From Sinorhizobium meliloti (GTDB lineage: Bacteria > Pseudomonadota > Alphaproteobacteria > Rhizobiales > Rhizobiaceae): a DNA stretch of 64,000 nucleotides. Location: positions 997,976-1,061,975 of the forward strand of contig NZ_CP141212.1 of the NCBI RefSeq assembly GCF_035610345.1, read 5' to 3'. The stretch's first letter is position 1. The number at the start of each line of letters is the position of its first letter. The notes beneath the pieces are model-generated. The model had not been told where the DNA came from. It did no database searches and saw only the letters and a list, made by a program, of their open reading frames with translations. Positions 9,093 through 18,258 of this stretch are shown piece by piece. The translations under genes were made by a program, and so were the position numbers.

Positions 9093-9743
9093 GTGAAGAA
9101 AATATTCTTGCGGGCAGCGGCTGCCTTTGCGCTGCTGCTCATGCCCGCGGCCGCATCGGCGGCCGAAGGTTTTGCCACTGCCAATGTCAATATGCGCTCG
9201 GGACCGAGTACATATTATCCGGCTGTAACGGTCATTCCGGTCGGCGAATCGGTGGAAATTCACGGCTGCCTGTCGGAAAGCCCCTGGTGCGACGTTTCCT
9301 TCTATGGCGGGCGGGGATGGGTCGCAGGCCGATACGTGCAGGCCGCCTATCGCAGCAGCCGGGTCTATGTGGAGCCGGAATACTACCGTCCGCTCGGCAT
9401 TCCGACGGTCGTTTTCGAGTTCGACAGCTATTGGGATCGGAACTACCGCGGCCGGGATTTCTATCGCCATCGCGACCGCTGGAGGCATGACCGCGATTGG
9501 GATCGCGAGCGTGAACGCGACCGGCCGGAATGGGATCGCCGCCAGGTGCGGGAACGCCGAGACTGGGAGCGTGACCGGGAAAGGGAGCGGCGCGAATGGG
9601 AATCGGAGCGCGGCCGTGACGATGGCCGCTGGCGGCGGGGGATCGAGGGCGCTGAACGGGAACAGTCGCGCCGCGAGCGCCGTTACCACGGGCAGAGGAC
9701 GATCGCGGAATGCGACGGCGGCGATTTCCGCTGCGAAGAGTAG
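9093..9743 (+). CDS. Secreted SH3-domain protein with a charged repetitive tail
   Basis: A 216-residue exported protein starting at GTG 9093 (GGGAG upstream). It has a signal peptide (residues 1-23, ending AASAAEG) and one bacterial SH3 domain (about 25-80: ANVNMRSGPSTYYPAV, then WCDVSFYGGRGWVAGRYV), a fold that commonly binds cell-wall peptides. The second half (about 110-205) is a low-complexity tail made mostly of Arg, Asp, Glu and Trp in DR/ER/DW repeats. The SH3 part suggests a periplasmic envelope role; the tail is likely disordered or helical and highly charged. No close functional relative is recognised. Confidence 0.88.
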   Translation: MKKIFLRAAAAFALLLMPAAASAAEGFATANVNMRSGPSTYYPAVTVIPVGESVEIHGCLSESPWCDVSFYGGRGWVAGRYVQAAYRSSRVYVEPEYYRPLGIPTVVFEFDSYWDRNYRGRDFYRHRDRWRHDRDWDRERERDRPEWDRRQVRERRDWERDRERERREWESERGRDDGRWRRGIEGAEREQSRRERRYHGQRTIAECDGGDFRCEE

Positions 9744-9899
9744 GCGCGGCGATTCGGCCGCTTCACTCCAGGGTGGGCGGCGATCGTCGCCGCCCTTCCT
9801 AGAGCCGCTGTTTCTTGCGTCGTCCTGATGGGAACCAATCCGGCCTCGACGCGTTGAAATCGCGCAAAGGGTGATACCGGAATGGCAAGGAGCGGAGAG

Positions 9900-10184
9900 A
9901 TGGCGGAGAAGAATCTGGCGGCAGTCGGTGCAGAGACGGGTGCCCAAACGCGGGCGTCCGGCGCACAGGCAGAATTGGAATCCCAGGTCCAGGAACTGAA
10001 GGCAGAGATCGCCCGGCTGACGGAGACCGTCTCGGCCATAGGCACCGGAGCCAAGGCGGTCGTGCAGGGGGAAGCGGAACTGATGACGCAGCGCGTCCGG
10101 GAGCGCGTTCGGGAAGAACCGATTTCGACATTGCTGACGGTCGCGGGTGTAGCTTTCCTTTTCGGTTTGATTGCAAGGCGCTGA
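9900..10184 (+). CDS. DUF883/ElaB-YqjD-like membrane-tail protein
   Basis: A 94-residue protein with a helical, probably coiled-coil central part (ELESQVQELKAEIARLTETV), an amphipathic segment ending RERVREEPI, and one C-terminal membrane segment (about residues 74-90) finishing in ARR. This pattern matches the ElaB/YqjD/DUF883 group, which in E. coli are inner-membrane proteins that can bind ribosomes. The ATG at 9900 has an ideal AAGGAG at seven bases; another in-frame ATG at 9882 is possible. Confidence 0.7.
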   Translation: MAEKNLAAVGAETGAQTRASGAQAELESQVQELKAEIARLTETVSAIGTGAKAVVQGEAELMTQRVRERVREEPISTLLTVAGVAFLFGLIARR

Positions 10185-10255
10185 CGGACGGATTGCCGGA
10201 TTTGCAAATCCCCCAGGATTGAGGATTGCGCGAGGTTAATGCGTCATGGTCTGGA

Positions 10256-10272
10256 TTAACAAACGGTTAACC
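10256..10272. promoter_or_regulatory. Full CtrA-type box TTAA-N7-TTAACC
   Basis: TTAACAAACGGTTAACC matches the CtrA consensus TTAA-N7-TTAAC exactly. It lies between the DUF883-like gene and a small basic ORF whose start is 200 bases downstream. In Alphaproteobacteria CtrA binds such boxes to activate or repress cell-cycle genes. No direct evidence of use exists here. Confidence 0.55.
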
Positions 10273-10471
10273 AGGCTGTGGCTCAATCGGCACAAGGCGG
10301 CTATTATCGCCTCGCCTCTTATGCCGAAACGGACGACATCCGGGTGACCGGAAGAAGGAGTGACTGAGAAGGGCGCGTCTGTCCGGGCACCGGAAAATGC
10401 GTCAGCCCGAAAACGGGCAGGGTGAAATCTGTACGGTAGTTCATCCGTCTCGTGAGACTATGGAGACGAGC

Positions 10472-10642
10472 ATGGCAGACGTAATCAGAATGCAGGACCG
10501 GATCGTCAAACGCCCTCGACGGCGTCCTGTCGGGAAGGGCGGCGCCAAGGTGTTGTTCTTCACAGGAATCCGTTACGAAAGGCTGGACGGCCGCGGACCG
10601 CAGCCAACTGCCCCGGCTGGCCGCCAGGCCAAGAAGCAGTAA
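10472..10642 (+). CDS. Small basic protein, 56 residues
   Basis: The ATG at 10472 follows GGAGACGAGC, a good ribosome binding site, and is preferred over in-frame starts at 10397 or 10460. The product is short and basic, with an Arg/Lys cluster (RIVKRPRRRPVGKGG), a hydrophobic patch (AKVLFFTGIRYERL) and a Pro/Gln/Lys tail. No known domain is recognised. The preceding CtrA-type box may drive it. Small size lowers certainty, but the start signal and clear codon bias of the region support a real gene. Confidence 0.6.
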   Translation: MADVIRMQDRIVKRPRRRPVGKGGAKVLFFTGIRYERLDGRGPQPTAPAGRQAKKQ

Positions 10643-10749
10643 ACCCGCGGGCAAAGCGTCGGCAGCGCCCGCCCGGGCGGTGCGCTCGTTCGCCGTCCGA
10701 CTTCGACCACTTCGATTTCAGTTCCCCCAAATCGCCGTTACCTTCGCCT

Positions 10750-11295
10750 CTACCGCTGGAAGGGCTCGCACCTCGACTCCGCAAGGAATGTGCGGACCAG
10801 GTCCTCGAAGCTGTCGAGAGGTGCGAGGGCTCGAAGAACTGCGTAACCTTCCTCGTCCTTCATCTCGATCATGATCGATTGCGCCAGCGCTTCGGGCGGC
10901 GACTTGCGCAGCTCGACGAGCTGGATCGGTGTGGCGACCACGAGATCGAGATCGCCATGGACGGCTGTCTGGTCGTTCATGCTGAAGACCTCGTTCGACC
11001 CGCTGTCGAAGATCGCAAGCGACCAGAAGGGCACGTCGCCGCGCCCGACGAAGCGAGCCGGAGCGTCCGCCACCGAGAAGCTGCAGACGGCCGTACGCAG
11101 GAAGGGGTCGGCGTTGTTCAGGCCTGTCGGCCCCGGTTCGGCGGTCAGCGGAAAGAAGCTGTCCATTTCGAGCAGGCCGAGCACGCGCGTATAGGCATCG
11201 CGGCCGGTGAACTGGGGCAGGGCGAGCACGATCACGATATGAAGAAGCGCCGCTCCGACGAGACCGACGAGAATGGCGAAGATGATGCTACGCAT
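10750..11295 (-). CDS. DUF1254 domain protein
   Basis: A 181-residue protein with one N-terminal membrane segment (about residues 3-27) and a periplasmic DUF1254 domain (NADPFLRTAVCSF, FWSLAIFDSGSNEVFSMND). DUF1254 and DUF1214 usually occur in one polypeptide; here they are separate neighbouring ORFs that overlap by eight bases, each with its own membrane anchor. They probably form a two-component periplasmic complex of unknown function. Confidence 0.85.
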   Translation of the reverse strand: MRSIIFAILVGLVGAALLHIVIVLALPQFTGRDAYTRVLGLLEMDSFFPLTAEPGPTGLNNADPFLRTAVCSFSVADAPARFVGRGDVPFWSLAIFDSGSNEVFSMNDQTAVHGDLDLVVATPIQLVELRKSPPEALAQSIMIEMKDEEGYAVLRALAPLDSFEDLVRTFLAESRCEPFQR

Positions 11296-11875
11296 GCCCG
11301 CACCCGGTTTTTGCGATCTTCGGCATTGCGAGGTCGATCAAGCCGGAGGACCCTGCCGTCGGCGTGTCCAGAAGGGTCAGCACGAGCGCGAAGCTGCCCG
11401 TCCGGGGTATCGCCAGCCAGTTGTCGGGCTGGGCAACCGGGGAAACGTGGATGACGAAGCGGCTGTCCTCGGCGCGCAGGACGGTCCAGGAATTGATTGC
11501 GGAGGGCAGGTCCGGCCCCGGCAACAGCGCGGTCCCGTCGGCCGCCGCCGCATAAAGGGTCCAGAACCGCGCCGGCGGTGTCATACCCGAAATGTCATAG
11601 GAGCAGGCGGCCGAGAGGCGCGCACCGGTATCGTCCGTGAGCGCGGTAAAGGCCAGTCCCTCGGCGCCGCCATAGAGCAATTCGCCTGCCCGGGCGCGGT
11701 GCGCCTTGGCATAGGGATCGGCGGAGACGGTCTGCGCTTCGGGAAAAGCGATCCAGGGACCGATCGCGATCGAGCCGAAACCGACGGTCGCCTTCAGCGC
11801 CCATACGGCCGTCCCGATTCCGCCGCCGAACGCGACGATGAGGGCAAGAGCGACAAGGAGGGGAACTCGAAACAA
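11288..11875 (-). CDS. DUF1214 domain protein
   Basis: A 195-residue protein with an N-terminal membrane segment (about residues 4-28) and a DUF1214 domain: GELLYGGAEGLAF, TPPARFWTLYAAAADG, SWTVLRAEDSRFVIHVSP and NWLAIPRTGSFALVLTLLDTP are typical. It is the upstream partner of the DUF1254 gene, with an eight-base overlap, so the two are probably translationally coupled. Confidence 0.87.
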   Translation of the reverse strand: MFRVPLLVALALIVAFGGGIGTAVWALKATVGFGSIAIGPWIAFPEAQTVSADPYAKAHRARAGELLYGGAEGLAFTALTDDTGARLSAACSYDISGMTPPARFWTLYAAAADGTALLPGPDLPSAINSWTVLRAEDSRFVIHVSPVAQPDNWLAIPRTGSFALVLTLLDTPTAGSSGLIDLAMPKIAKTGCGHA

Positions 11876-11972
11876 GTGGCGGCTCTATCGAATGTTGCGT
11901 CGTTTACCCTGTCGGCGCTCGTAGGGGCGCCGCTCGGCCTGTTCGCCAGAGAACGGATTTCTGACTGCAAAG

Positions 11973-14207
11973 TCAATTGTTTGTCGTGCCGGGCATGGTC
12001 CGTATGTTCACGCCGCGATCCGTCGGCTCGAGCACGGCAACCTTGCCGCCGGGCCTTTCGCGCGCCTTGAGCGGTTGCGCTTTCTCGAATGTGTCGCCGA
12101 TCTTTTTCAAGAGCCGGGTTACGTCCGCGGATAATGACCGCGGCCGCACGAGCGGCGGCAGGGCGTTCTCGTCCGGCTTCGCAGTTTCGGCGACCCGCTC
12201 CTTCGCCGGTTTCGCGGGCGCGATTTCGATGCCCGGAATCGCGCGGTGCTCGATCCCCTGTTCGGCATAGTCCATCAGCCGCTTGAAGGTCATCGCCGGG
12301 AGAGAGCCGCCGGTCATTTCATCGGTGGAGGTATAGTCGTCATTGCCGAACCAGACGGCCGTGGTGTAGTCGCCGGTGAAGCCGACGAACCATGCGTCGC
12401 GATAAGCCTGTGTCGTTCCGGTCTTGCCGCCGGTGACGATCCCGTTGTCGAGGGCTGCGCGCCGCGCCGTGCCGATGACCGGAATCTGCGTCAGGATGCG
12501 GTTCATCGACGAGACCGCCTGTTCGCTCAGAACCCTGCGTGGCGGCGGCGCGTCGCGCCCGAAGTCGTAGAGAATGTCGCCGTCATAGTTGAGAATCTGG
12601 CTGATGCCGTGGCGTTGCGACTGGAACCCGCCCGCCGGAAAGACCGCATAGGCCGTCGCCTGGTCGAGCACGGTCACTTCGGAGGTGCCGAGCGGCATGG
12701 TCTTGTCGGTGCGAACCGGGGTCTCGACGCCCATTCTCCTGGCGGTCTCGGCAATGATTTCGGTACCGAGCTTGTCCTTGGCGAGGCGGACCGGAATAGT
12801 GTTGATCGATCTGGCGAGCGCGTTCATCATCGTTACCCGGCCGGCATATTTACGGCCGTAGTTCTGCGGCGACCAGCCGCGCCAGGTGATTGGCGCGTCC
12901 ACCACGATGGTTTCCGGCGTCATGCCCTTTTCCATCGCGGCAGCGTAGGTATAGACCTTGAAGGACGACCCCGGCTGGCGCAGCGCGCGCGTGGCGCGGT
13001 TGAATTGGCTTTCGCCGTAGTCGCGGCCGCCCACCATCGCCCGCACCGCGCCGCCATGCTCGACCATGACGAGAGCGCCCTGCTTGACCTTGTAGCTCTC
13101 GCCATATTGCCTGAGGCCCGATTCGACCGCTTCCTCGGCTGCTTGCTGCAGCCCCATGTCGATCGTCGTGCGCACGATCAGCGAATGCTGCGCGAAGGGA
13201 GCGGCAATGCGCTGGACCTCTTCGAAGGCCCAGTCGAGGAAGAAATCCGGTGCCTTGACCTGAGCACGATCGACCACCGAGGCTGGGGTCAGGCGGGCGG
13301 CGATCACCTGTCCTTCCGTCATCAGCCCGCCCTGTACGAGATTGCTCAGGACCTCGTTGGCGCGGGCACGCGCCGCCGGCAGGTTCACATGGGGGGCATA
13401 GCGCGCCGGCGCCTTGAAGAGACCGGCGAGCATCGCCGACTCGGCAAGATTGACGTCGGTAATCGCCTTGCCGAAATAGAACTGAGCCGCCGCTGCCGCG
13501 CCGAAGGTGCCGCCGCCCATATAGGCGCGGTCGAGATAGAGGCGGAGGATTTCCTTCTTCGACAGGTTGGATTCGAGCCAGACGGCAAGAAAGGCTTCCT
13601 TGATCTTCCGCTCGATCGTCCTTTCGTTCGAGAGGAAAAGGTTCTTGGCCAGTTGCTGCGTGAGTGTGGAGCCGCCTTGAACGACCCCGCCGGCGCGAGC
13701 GTTCTCGGTCATGGCGCGTGCGAGCCCGAGAAAATCTATGCCCCAATGGTCGAAGAAACGCCTGTCTTCCGTGGCGAGGACCGCCTTTATGAGGTGATCC
13801 GGCAGCTCGTCGATCGGGACGGAGTCCTCGTGGATGATGCCCCGGTGGCCGATCTCGTTGCCGTAGCGGTCAAGAAAGGTGACTGCGAAATCGCTTTGCG
13901 CCCGCCAGTTGCCCTTGGTTTCCTCGAAAGCGGGAAGGGCGAGCGCCAGCATCAGCACCGAGCCCGCCGCGCCGAGGGTCATTCCCTCGCCGAGCACTTC
14001 GAAGAACGCTCTTTTCCAGCCGCGCACGCGAAAACGGCGGAAGAAGATGGTGGTGTCCTCCCACCACTCGCCGAGCCGGAATCCTGCACTCCATACGGTC
14101 GAATCGATCCAGGAATCGATCCGAAGAAAGATGTGTCGCCTTTTCGGCCGGTTGTCCTCTTTCCTCGGTTCCTGCACGGCTTTCATGTCCCGAAGGTTCT
14201 GCCTCAT
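11973..14207 (-). CDS. Class A penicillin-binding protein (bifunctional transglycosylase/transpeptidase)
   Basis: About 744 residues. After a cytoplasmic N-terminus (1-85) and one membrane segment (about 88-108) comes a GT51 glycosyltransferase domain with [12 protein letters not shown] and [14 protein letters not shown], then a transpeptidase domain with the catalytic serine in PGSSFK, the SIN triad (ARSINTIPV) and KTGTT. It polymerises lipid II and cross-links peptidoglycan at the inner membrane. The ATG at 14207 is used; a TTG eight codons upstream is less likely, and an ATG seven codons downstream is possible. The long C-terminal tail is Pro/Lys-rich. Confidence 0.95.
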   Translation of the reverse strand: MRQNLRDMKAVQEPRKEDNRPKRRHIFLRIDSWIDSTVWSAGFRLGEWWEDTTIFFRRFRVRGWKRAFFEVLGEGMTLGAAGSVLMLALALPAFEETKGNWRAQSDFAVTFLDRYGNEIGHRGIIHEDSVPIDELPDHLIKAVLATEDRRFFDHWGIDFLGLARAMTENARAGGVVQGGSTLTQQLAKNLFLSNERTIERKIKEAFLAVWLESNLSKKEILRLYLDRAYMGGGTFGAAAAAQFYFGKAITDVNLAESAMLAGLFKAPARYAPHVNLPAARARANEVLSNLVQGGLMTEGQVIAARLTPASVVDRAQVKAPDFFLDWAFEEVQRIAAPFAQHSLIVRTTIDMGLQQAAEEAVESGLRQYGESYKVKQGALVMVEHGGAVRAMVGGRDYGESQFNRATRALRQPGSSFKVYTYAAAMEKGMTPETIVVDAPITWRGWSPQNYGRKYAGRVTMMNALARSINTIPVRLAKDKLGTEIIAETARRMGVETPVRTDKTMPLGTSEVTVLDQATAYAVFPAGGFQSQRHGISQILNYDGDILYDFGRDAPPPRRVLSEQAVSSMNRILTQIPVIGTARRAALDNGIVTGGKTGTTQAYRDAWFVGFTGDYTTAVWFGNDDYTSTDEMTGGSLPAMTFKRLMDYAEQGIEHRAIPGIEIAPAKPAKERVAETAKPDENALPPLVRPRSLSADVTRLLKKIGDTFEKAQPLKARERPGGKVAVLEPTDRGVNIRTMPGTTNN

Positions 14208-14327
14208 GACGATATTTGCACGGGGCGGCAATCCAATCTACTTGCATATCGCGCAACCCGCCTTAAAAAACCGGCAATTTTCTGCGAAGTTTCAAAGTTG
14301 GCTCGGATTTTACGAAAGTGTGACTTT

Positions 14328-14795
14328 ATGGGCGAAATGCCTTTCTGGAAGACGAAAGGTCTCGAGGAGATGACCGGCGCGGAGTGGGAGAGCCTCTGCG
14401 ATGGTTGCGGGCTCTGCTGTCTCAACAAGCTCGAGGATTGGGACAGTTCCGAGATCGCCTGGACTTCGATCCGCTGCACCCTGCTGGATGGCGAAAGCTG
14501 TCGCTGCAAGGACTATGACAATCGCCAGGCAACCGTCCCGGACTGCATTCAGTTGACGCCGAAAGCGGTGCGCGAAATCAGCTGGCTGCCGCCGACCTGC
14601 GGTTACCGTCTGGTTGCCGAAGGCAGGGATCTCTACTGGTGGCACCCGCTCGTCTCCGGCGATCCGGAGACCGTGCATGCGGCCGGCATATCCGTGCGCG
14701 GACGCACCGTTGCCGAGGACGGCATCGACATCGAAGATTATGAAGATTATCTCGTGACCTGGCCACTGGAGGTCGGCAGGGAACCGGCCGATTAG
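14328..14795 (+). CDS. YcgN-type cysteine-cluster protein (UPF0260)
   Basis: A 155-residue cytoplasmic protein with the Cys cluster CDGCGLCC near residues 25-32 and further cysteines in [16 protein letters not shown], matching the CxxCxxCC (YkgJ/YcgN) family, likely metal or Fe-S binding. The ATG at 14328 gives the standard N-terminus; the frame is open far upstream through the opposite strand of the penicillin-binding protein gene, but that part is a shadow. Exact function is unknown. Confidence 0.9.
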   Translation: MGEMPFWKTKGLEEMTGAEWESLCDGCGLCCLNKLEDWDSSEIAWTSIRCTLLDGESCRCKDYDNRQATVPDCIQLTPKAVREISWLPPTCGYRLVAEGRDLYWWHPLVSGDPETVHAAGISVRGRTVAEDGIDIEDYEDYLVTWPLEVGREPAD

Positions 14796-14837
14796 GGCAC
14801 GCCTCAGAGTGCTGCAGCGACTTCGCGGACCGTCGCG

Positions 14838-15173
14838 TCAGTGACGGCCGTTTTTGCTGACGAGGCTTCTCGGCGCGACATTGCGCCATGCGGTTTCCAT
14901 GGACTGGCGAACGAGTTCGTCGTCGGCACCGACGAAATAGAAGGATGTCCAGCCGCGTGCGCCCCAGCCGCCGGGAACGGCGGCGCAGACGCCGGGCTCC
15001 ATTTCCAGAAGCATTCGCTGCTGGTCCGGCGTGAACTTGAATACGGCGCGACCGGCTTCCGGCAGGGTCATGAAAATCCGGTTGCCCACACGGAAATCCC
15101 GTGCACCGAAATGGGCATTTTCCTGCGTTCCCGGAAGGCTCAGGGCCAGCTTTTCGATTTCTTCGGACAGCAT
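14838..15173 (-). CDS. MmcQ/YjbR family protein
   Basis: A 111-residue protein with the MmcQ/YjbR fold: LALSLPGTQENAHFG, VGNRIFMTL, FKFTPDQQRMLL and GWTSFYF. Members have a CyaY-like, double-wing fold and were described as DNA-binding; the role is poorly known. The start at 15173 gives the usual N-terminus; a longer in-frame extension to 15575 is not supported. Confidence 0.85.
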   Translation of the reverse strand: MLSEEIEKLALSLPGTQENAHFGARDFRVGNRIFMTLPEAGRAVFKFTPDQQRMLLEMEPGVCAAVPGGWGARGWTSFYFVGADDELVRQSMETAWRNVAPRSLVSKNGRH

Positions 15174-15238
15174 GGAAGGAGAGTAGCACGGAATTGCCGA
15201 TTGGCAAAAATCCGGCGGCGCCGGGCCGCCGGGGCAAT

Positions 15239-15379
15239 TCACTCTGCGGGAGGAACGGTCTTCTGTGCAGCCTCGCCGACCGTGCGCATTTCGCGCCACT
15301 CGTTCTCGAACCGCTCGAGCAGCGATTGCGGGATTCTGGATTGCGGTGATACCGGCGGCTTGTTCGCGAGTGTCTTCAT
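15239..15379 (-). CDS. Small ORF, 46 residues
   Basis: A short ORF with an excellent AGGAGGTCCGG ribosome binding site directly before its ATG. The product begins MKTLANKPPVSPQSR and continues with a helical, charged stretch (LLERFENEWREMRTVGEAAQ). No known domain or membrane segment is seen. It lies 65 bases upstream of the YjbR gene on the same strand, so it may be the first gene of that transcript. Confidence 0.55.
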   Translation of the reverse strand: MKTLANKPPVSPQSRIPQSLLERFENEWREMRTVGEAAQKTVPPAE

Positions 15380-15451
15380 CCGGACCTCCTCTGGGCGAGA
15401 CTATTGGACTGGGCGGACGATTCCACAGGATAAAGACTTTGTAAATCAGCG

Positions 15452-15496
15452 GTTTAAAGCATTTAAACGATTGAAAAAAATTTAAATCGATTAATT
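15452..15496. promoter_or_regulatory. AT-rich palindromic cluster upstream of feuN
   Basis: Three TTTAAA palindromes and a TTAA occur within 45 bases (at about 15452, 15461, 15481 and 15491), in a genome where such AT-rich DNA is rare. The spacing TTAA-N5-TTAA appears twice. It sits between the divergent small ORF and feuN. It could be a binding site for an AT-preferring regulator such as MucR, or simply a strong promoter region. Confidence 0.35.
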
Positions 15497-15723
15497 TCCC
15501 AGCCGATCCACAGAAAGGTGGCAGCAGTCTCGTTGATGCCCACGCCGAGCTGTCCCAAAGACTTGTTCGCCCCACTTCTGCAATCTACGGTCGATTCCCG
15601 TATCAGAGATCAGACAACCGCCGGACGCGAGTCCGCGGATCCACAAGGCCGACATTCATTTGCCATTCAGCCTGTATCGGTTAATGATTCCGGCATAGTG
15701 CTTCCCAAGTCGAAAGTGCGTTC

Positions 15724-15975
15724 ATGTCTTCAGCATTGACCATAGCCGCGCTCGCCGCAGGCCTCGCAGGCTTTTCTCCGCCTGCCGTCAACATGCCTGC
15801 GGTTGTCGTCCGCGTGGCTGGCGATTGCAGCGCGGCCGCCGCGCAGGTGGTTGCCCAGACGGGTGGCGAGCTGCTTTCTGCCCAGCCGACCGGCGATGGG
15901 CAGTGCGTGGTGACGGTGCTCATCCCGGGCAACGGAGGGCGCCCCAAGAAAGTCACGGTGAAAGTGCCTATGTAA
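15724..15975 (+). CDS. feuN: FeuN, small periplasmic inhibitor of FeuQ
   Basis: An 83-residue protein with a short hydrophobic N-terminus acting as signal peptide (about residues 1-20) and a small periplasmic domain with two cysteines (GDCSAAAAQ and GQCVVTVL) that may form a disulfide. It sits 40 bases upstream of feuP on the same strand. In S. meliloti, FeuN is a small periplasmic protein that restrains the sensor kinase FeuQ and is essential for growth because unrestrained FeuQ signalling is harmful. Identification rests on size, position and export signal. Confidence 0.82.
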   Translation: MSSALTIAALAAGLAGFSPPAVNMPAVVVRVAGDCSAAAAQVVAQTGGELLSAQPTGDGQCVVTVLIPGNGGRPKKVTVKVPM

Positions 15976-16015
15976 GCTTTTTCGGGGTACCCGAAGGCAA
16001 GGGAAGTGGACGAGA

Positions 16016-16687
16016 ATGCGCATTCTGATCGTCGAGGACGATACCAATCTGAACAGGCAGCTGGCCGACGCTCTCAAGGAGGCCGGTTATGTCGTCGACC
16101 AGGCTTATGACGGCGAAGAGGGCCACTATCTGGGCGATGCGGAGCCCTATGATGCGGTGATTCTCGATATAGGCCTTCCGGAGATGGACGGCATTACCGT
16201 TCTCGAGAAGTGGCGCGCAGACGGCAAGACCATGCCGGTGCTGATCCTGACCGCCCGCGATCGATGGAGCGACAAGGTCGCAGGCATCGATGCCGGCGCG
16301 GACGATTATGTGGCGAAGCCTTTCCACGTAGAGGAGGTGCTGGCCCGCATCCGTGCGTTGATCCGGCGGGCCGCCGGGCACGCAAGCTCCGAGATCGTCT
16401 GCGGCCCCGTCCGTCTCGACACCAAGGGCTCCAAGGCGACCGTCGCAGGCGTGGCGCTGAAGCTCACATCGCACGAGTTCCGTCTGCTTTCCTACCTCAT
16501 GCATCATATGGGACAGGTGGTTTCCCGCACCGAGCTGGTCGAACACATGTATGATCAGGACTTCGATCGCGATTCCAACACGATCGAGGTTTTCATCGGC
16601 CGGCTCCGCAAGAAGATCGGCAATGATCTGATCGAAACGGTGCGCGGCCTCGGATATCGCATGCAAGCACCCGGCAATGGCCATTAG
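16016..16687 (+). CDS. feuP: FeuP, OmpR-family response regulator
   Basis: A 223-residue regulator with a receiver domain (acidic pocket IVEDD, phospho-acceptor aspartate in DAVILDIGLP near residue 51, conserved Lys in YVAKPFH) and an OmpR/PhoB winged-helix DNA-binding domain (about 125-220). FeuP with FeuQ controls export of periplasmic cyclic beta-glucans (ndvA) under low osmolarity and is needed for symbiosis in S. meliloti. It overlaps the feuQ start by 11 bases. Confidence 0.92.
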   Translation: MRILIVEDDTNLNRQLADALKEAGYVVDQAYDGEEGHYLGDAEPYDAVILDIGLPEMDGITVLEKWRADGKTMPVLILTARDRWSDKVAGIDAGADDYVAKPFHVEEVLARIRALIRRAAGHASSEIVCGPVRLDTKGSKATVAGVALKLTSHEFRLLSYLMHHMGQVVSRTELVEHMYDQDFDRDSNTIEVFIGRLRKKIGNDLIETVRGLGYRMQAPGNGH

Positions 16688-18062
16688 ATCGCTCACGGCG
16701 CGCGTTCTGGCGGTTTCGACCGTCTGGGCCGTCGTTGCCCTCGTGGTGATCGGGGTGGTCATCTCCGCCCTATATCGGCAGGGCTCCGAGCGCGGCTTTC
16801 AGGACCTGCTGCGGGCGCAGCTCTATAACGTCATCAACTCCATCTCTGTCGACGAGAAGGCCGCGCTCTCCGGTAGCCCGCAGCTTGGCGACCTGCGCTT
16901 TTCCCAGCCGCAGACGGGCTGGTATTGGATCGTCGAGCCGATCGGCGAATTCGACACGCCGCCGCTGATATCGACTTCGCTCGGCACGGCGAAACTGCCG
17001 ATCGTCAGCGTCGACGAGGTCCCCTTCGATATCCGCTACGAGCGGTTCTACACCACCACGGATCCGTTCGGAAACGCGGTGGAGGTGGCCGAAACCGAGG
17101 TCGTTCTCGACATTCAGGGCCACGCCGCCCGCTTCCGCGTCGCCGGCAATCGCGATGTCCTCGAGGCCGACATAGATCGCTTCACGCGCAACCTCACGAT
17201 CGCCCTGTCCATTTTCGGTCTCGGCGGCCTTGGCGTTAACGCGCTCACGATCCTGTTCGGCCTGAAGCCGCTCGATCAGGTACGCCGCTCGCTCGAAAAG
17301 ATCCGCACGGGGGAGAGCGAACGGCTGGATGGCGCGTTCCCGCGGGAGATCCAACCCCTTGCCAACGAGGTGAACGCGCTGATCGACAGCAATCGGCGTA
17401 TCGTCGAACGCGCGCGCATGCAGGTCGGCAATCTGGCCCACTCGCTCAAGACGCCGATCGCCGTGCTGCTCAACGAGGCGAGAGTGCTGGAGGTGCCACA
17501 CGGCGAGCTGGTCAGGGCCCAGGCGGACGCCATGCAGACACAGGTGCAGTCCTATCTCAGCCGCGCCAGGATTGCCGCCCAGCGCGGGTCGATTCTGGCG
17601 CGGACCGAAGCCCAGCCGGCACTGGAAAGAATCATGCGGGTGATGCGGCGGCTCAACCCGGACAAGCAATTCAGCCTCTCCATCAATCCGCCCGGACTGG
17701 TGCTGGCAATGGAACAGCAGGACGTCGAGGAAACGGTCGGCAACTTGCTGGAAAACGCCGCCCGTTACGCGCATGATAGGATTTCGCTGAATGTTGAGCC
17801 GGCCCCCGAAGATGCGCGCGAAAGGGAGCCGGGCCGCCAGTGGATCGTGCTCCAGATCGACGACGACGGACCGGGGCTCGACCCCGATCAGATCGCGGTG
17901 GCGATGAAACGCGGCAAGCGGCTCGACGAGAGCAAGCCCGGAACCGGGCTCGGTCTTTCGATCGTAAGCGAGATCGTGGGTGAATATCAGGGAAGCGTGG
18001 AGCTCAGCCGTCGCGATGTGGGAGGGTTGCGCGCCACGCTCGTACTGCCGGCCGCGGTCTGA
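16677..18062 (+). CDS. feuQ: FeuQ, osmosensory sensor histidine kinase
   Basis: A 461-residue kinase with two membrane segments (about residues 12-35 and 176-198) flanking a periplasmic sensor domain, a HAMP-like linker, a HisKA region with the phosphoacceptor histidine in NLAHSLKTPIAVL, and a HATPase domain with LLENAARYA, DDGPGLD and GTGLGLSI. It phosphorylates FeuP; its periplasmic domain is the expected contact for FeuN. Its start lies inside feuP, so the two are coupled. Confidence 0.92.
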   Translation: MAIRSLTARVLAVSTVWAVVALVVIGVVISALYRQGSERGFQDLLRAQLYNVINSISVDEKAALSGSPQLGDLRFSQPQTGWYWIVEPIGEFDTPPLISTSLGTAKLPIVSVDEVPFDIRYERFYTTTDPFGNAVEVAETEVVLDIQGHAARFRVAGNRDVLEADIDRFTRNLTIALSIFGLGGLGVNALTILFGLKPLDQVRRSLEKIRTGESERLDGAFPREIQPLANEVNALIDSNRRIVERARMQVGNLAHSLKTPIAVLLNEARVLEVPHGELVRAQADAMQTQVQSYLSRARIAAQRGSILARTEAQPALERIMRVMRRLNPDKQFSLSINPPGLVLAMEQQDVEETVGNLLENAARYAHDRISLNVEPAPEDAREREPGRQWIVLQIDDDGPGLDPDQIAVAMKRGKRLDESKPGTGLGLSIVSEIVGEYQGSVELSRRDVGGLRATLVLPAAV

Positions 18063-18258
18063 GCGCCGGTCGGAAACGACTGATGCGGGACGATCGTGAT
18101 CCGGCGGTCACACCCGGACCTGAAAATGCCGGCGCTGACGGCAGGCGGTTGCCTCCACCCGCAGGTGGTGCAAAAAGAACTCGACCCGAGCCAGCCGTTT
18201 CGATGGATATTCCCGAGGCGCGACTGGCGACCGGCAAGAGGAATGAGTAGCGCGTATC

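Noticed and set aside
12246..14300. Long plus-strand frame of several hundred codons opposite the penicillin-binding protein gene
   Set aside because: It is rich in Arg, Gly and Ala, has no domain and is the antisense of a well-supported gene; only its last part (14328-14795) is a real gene.
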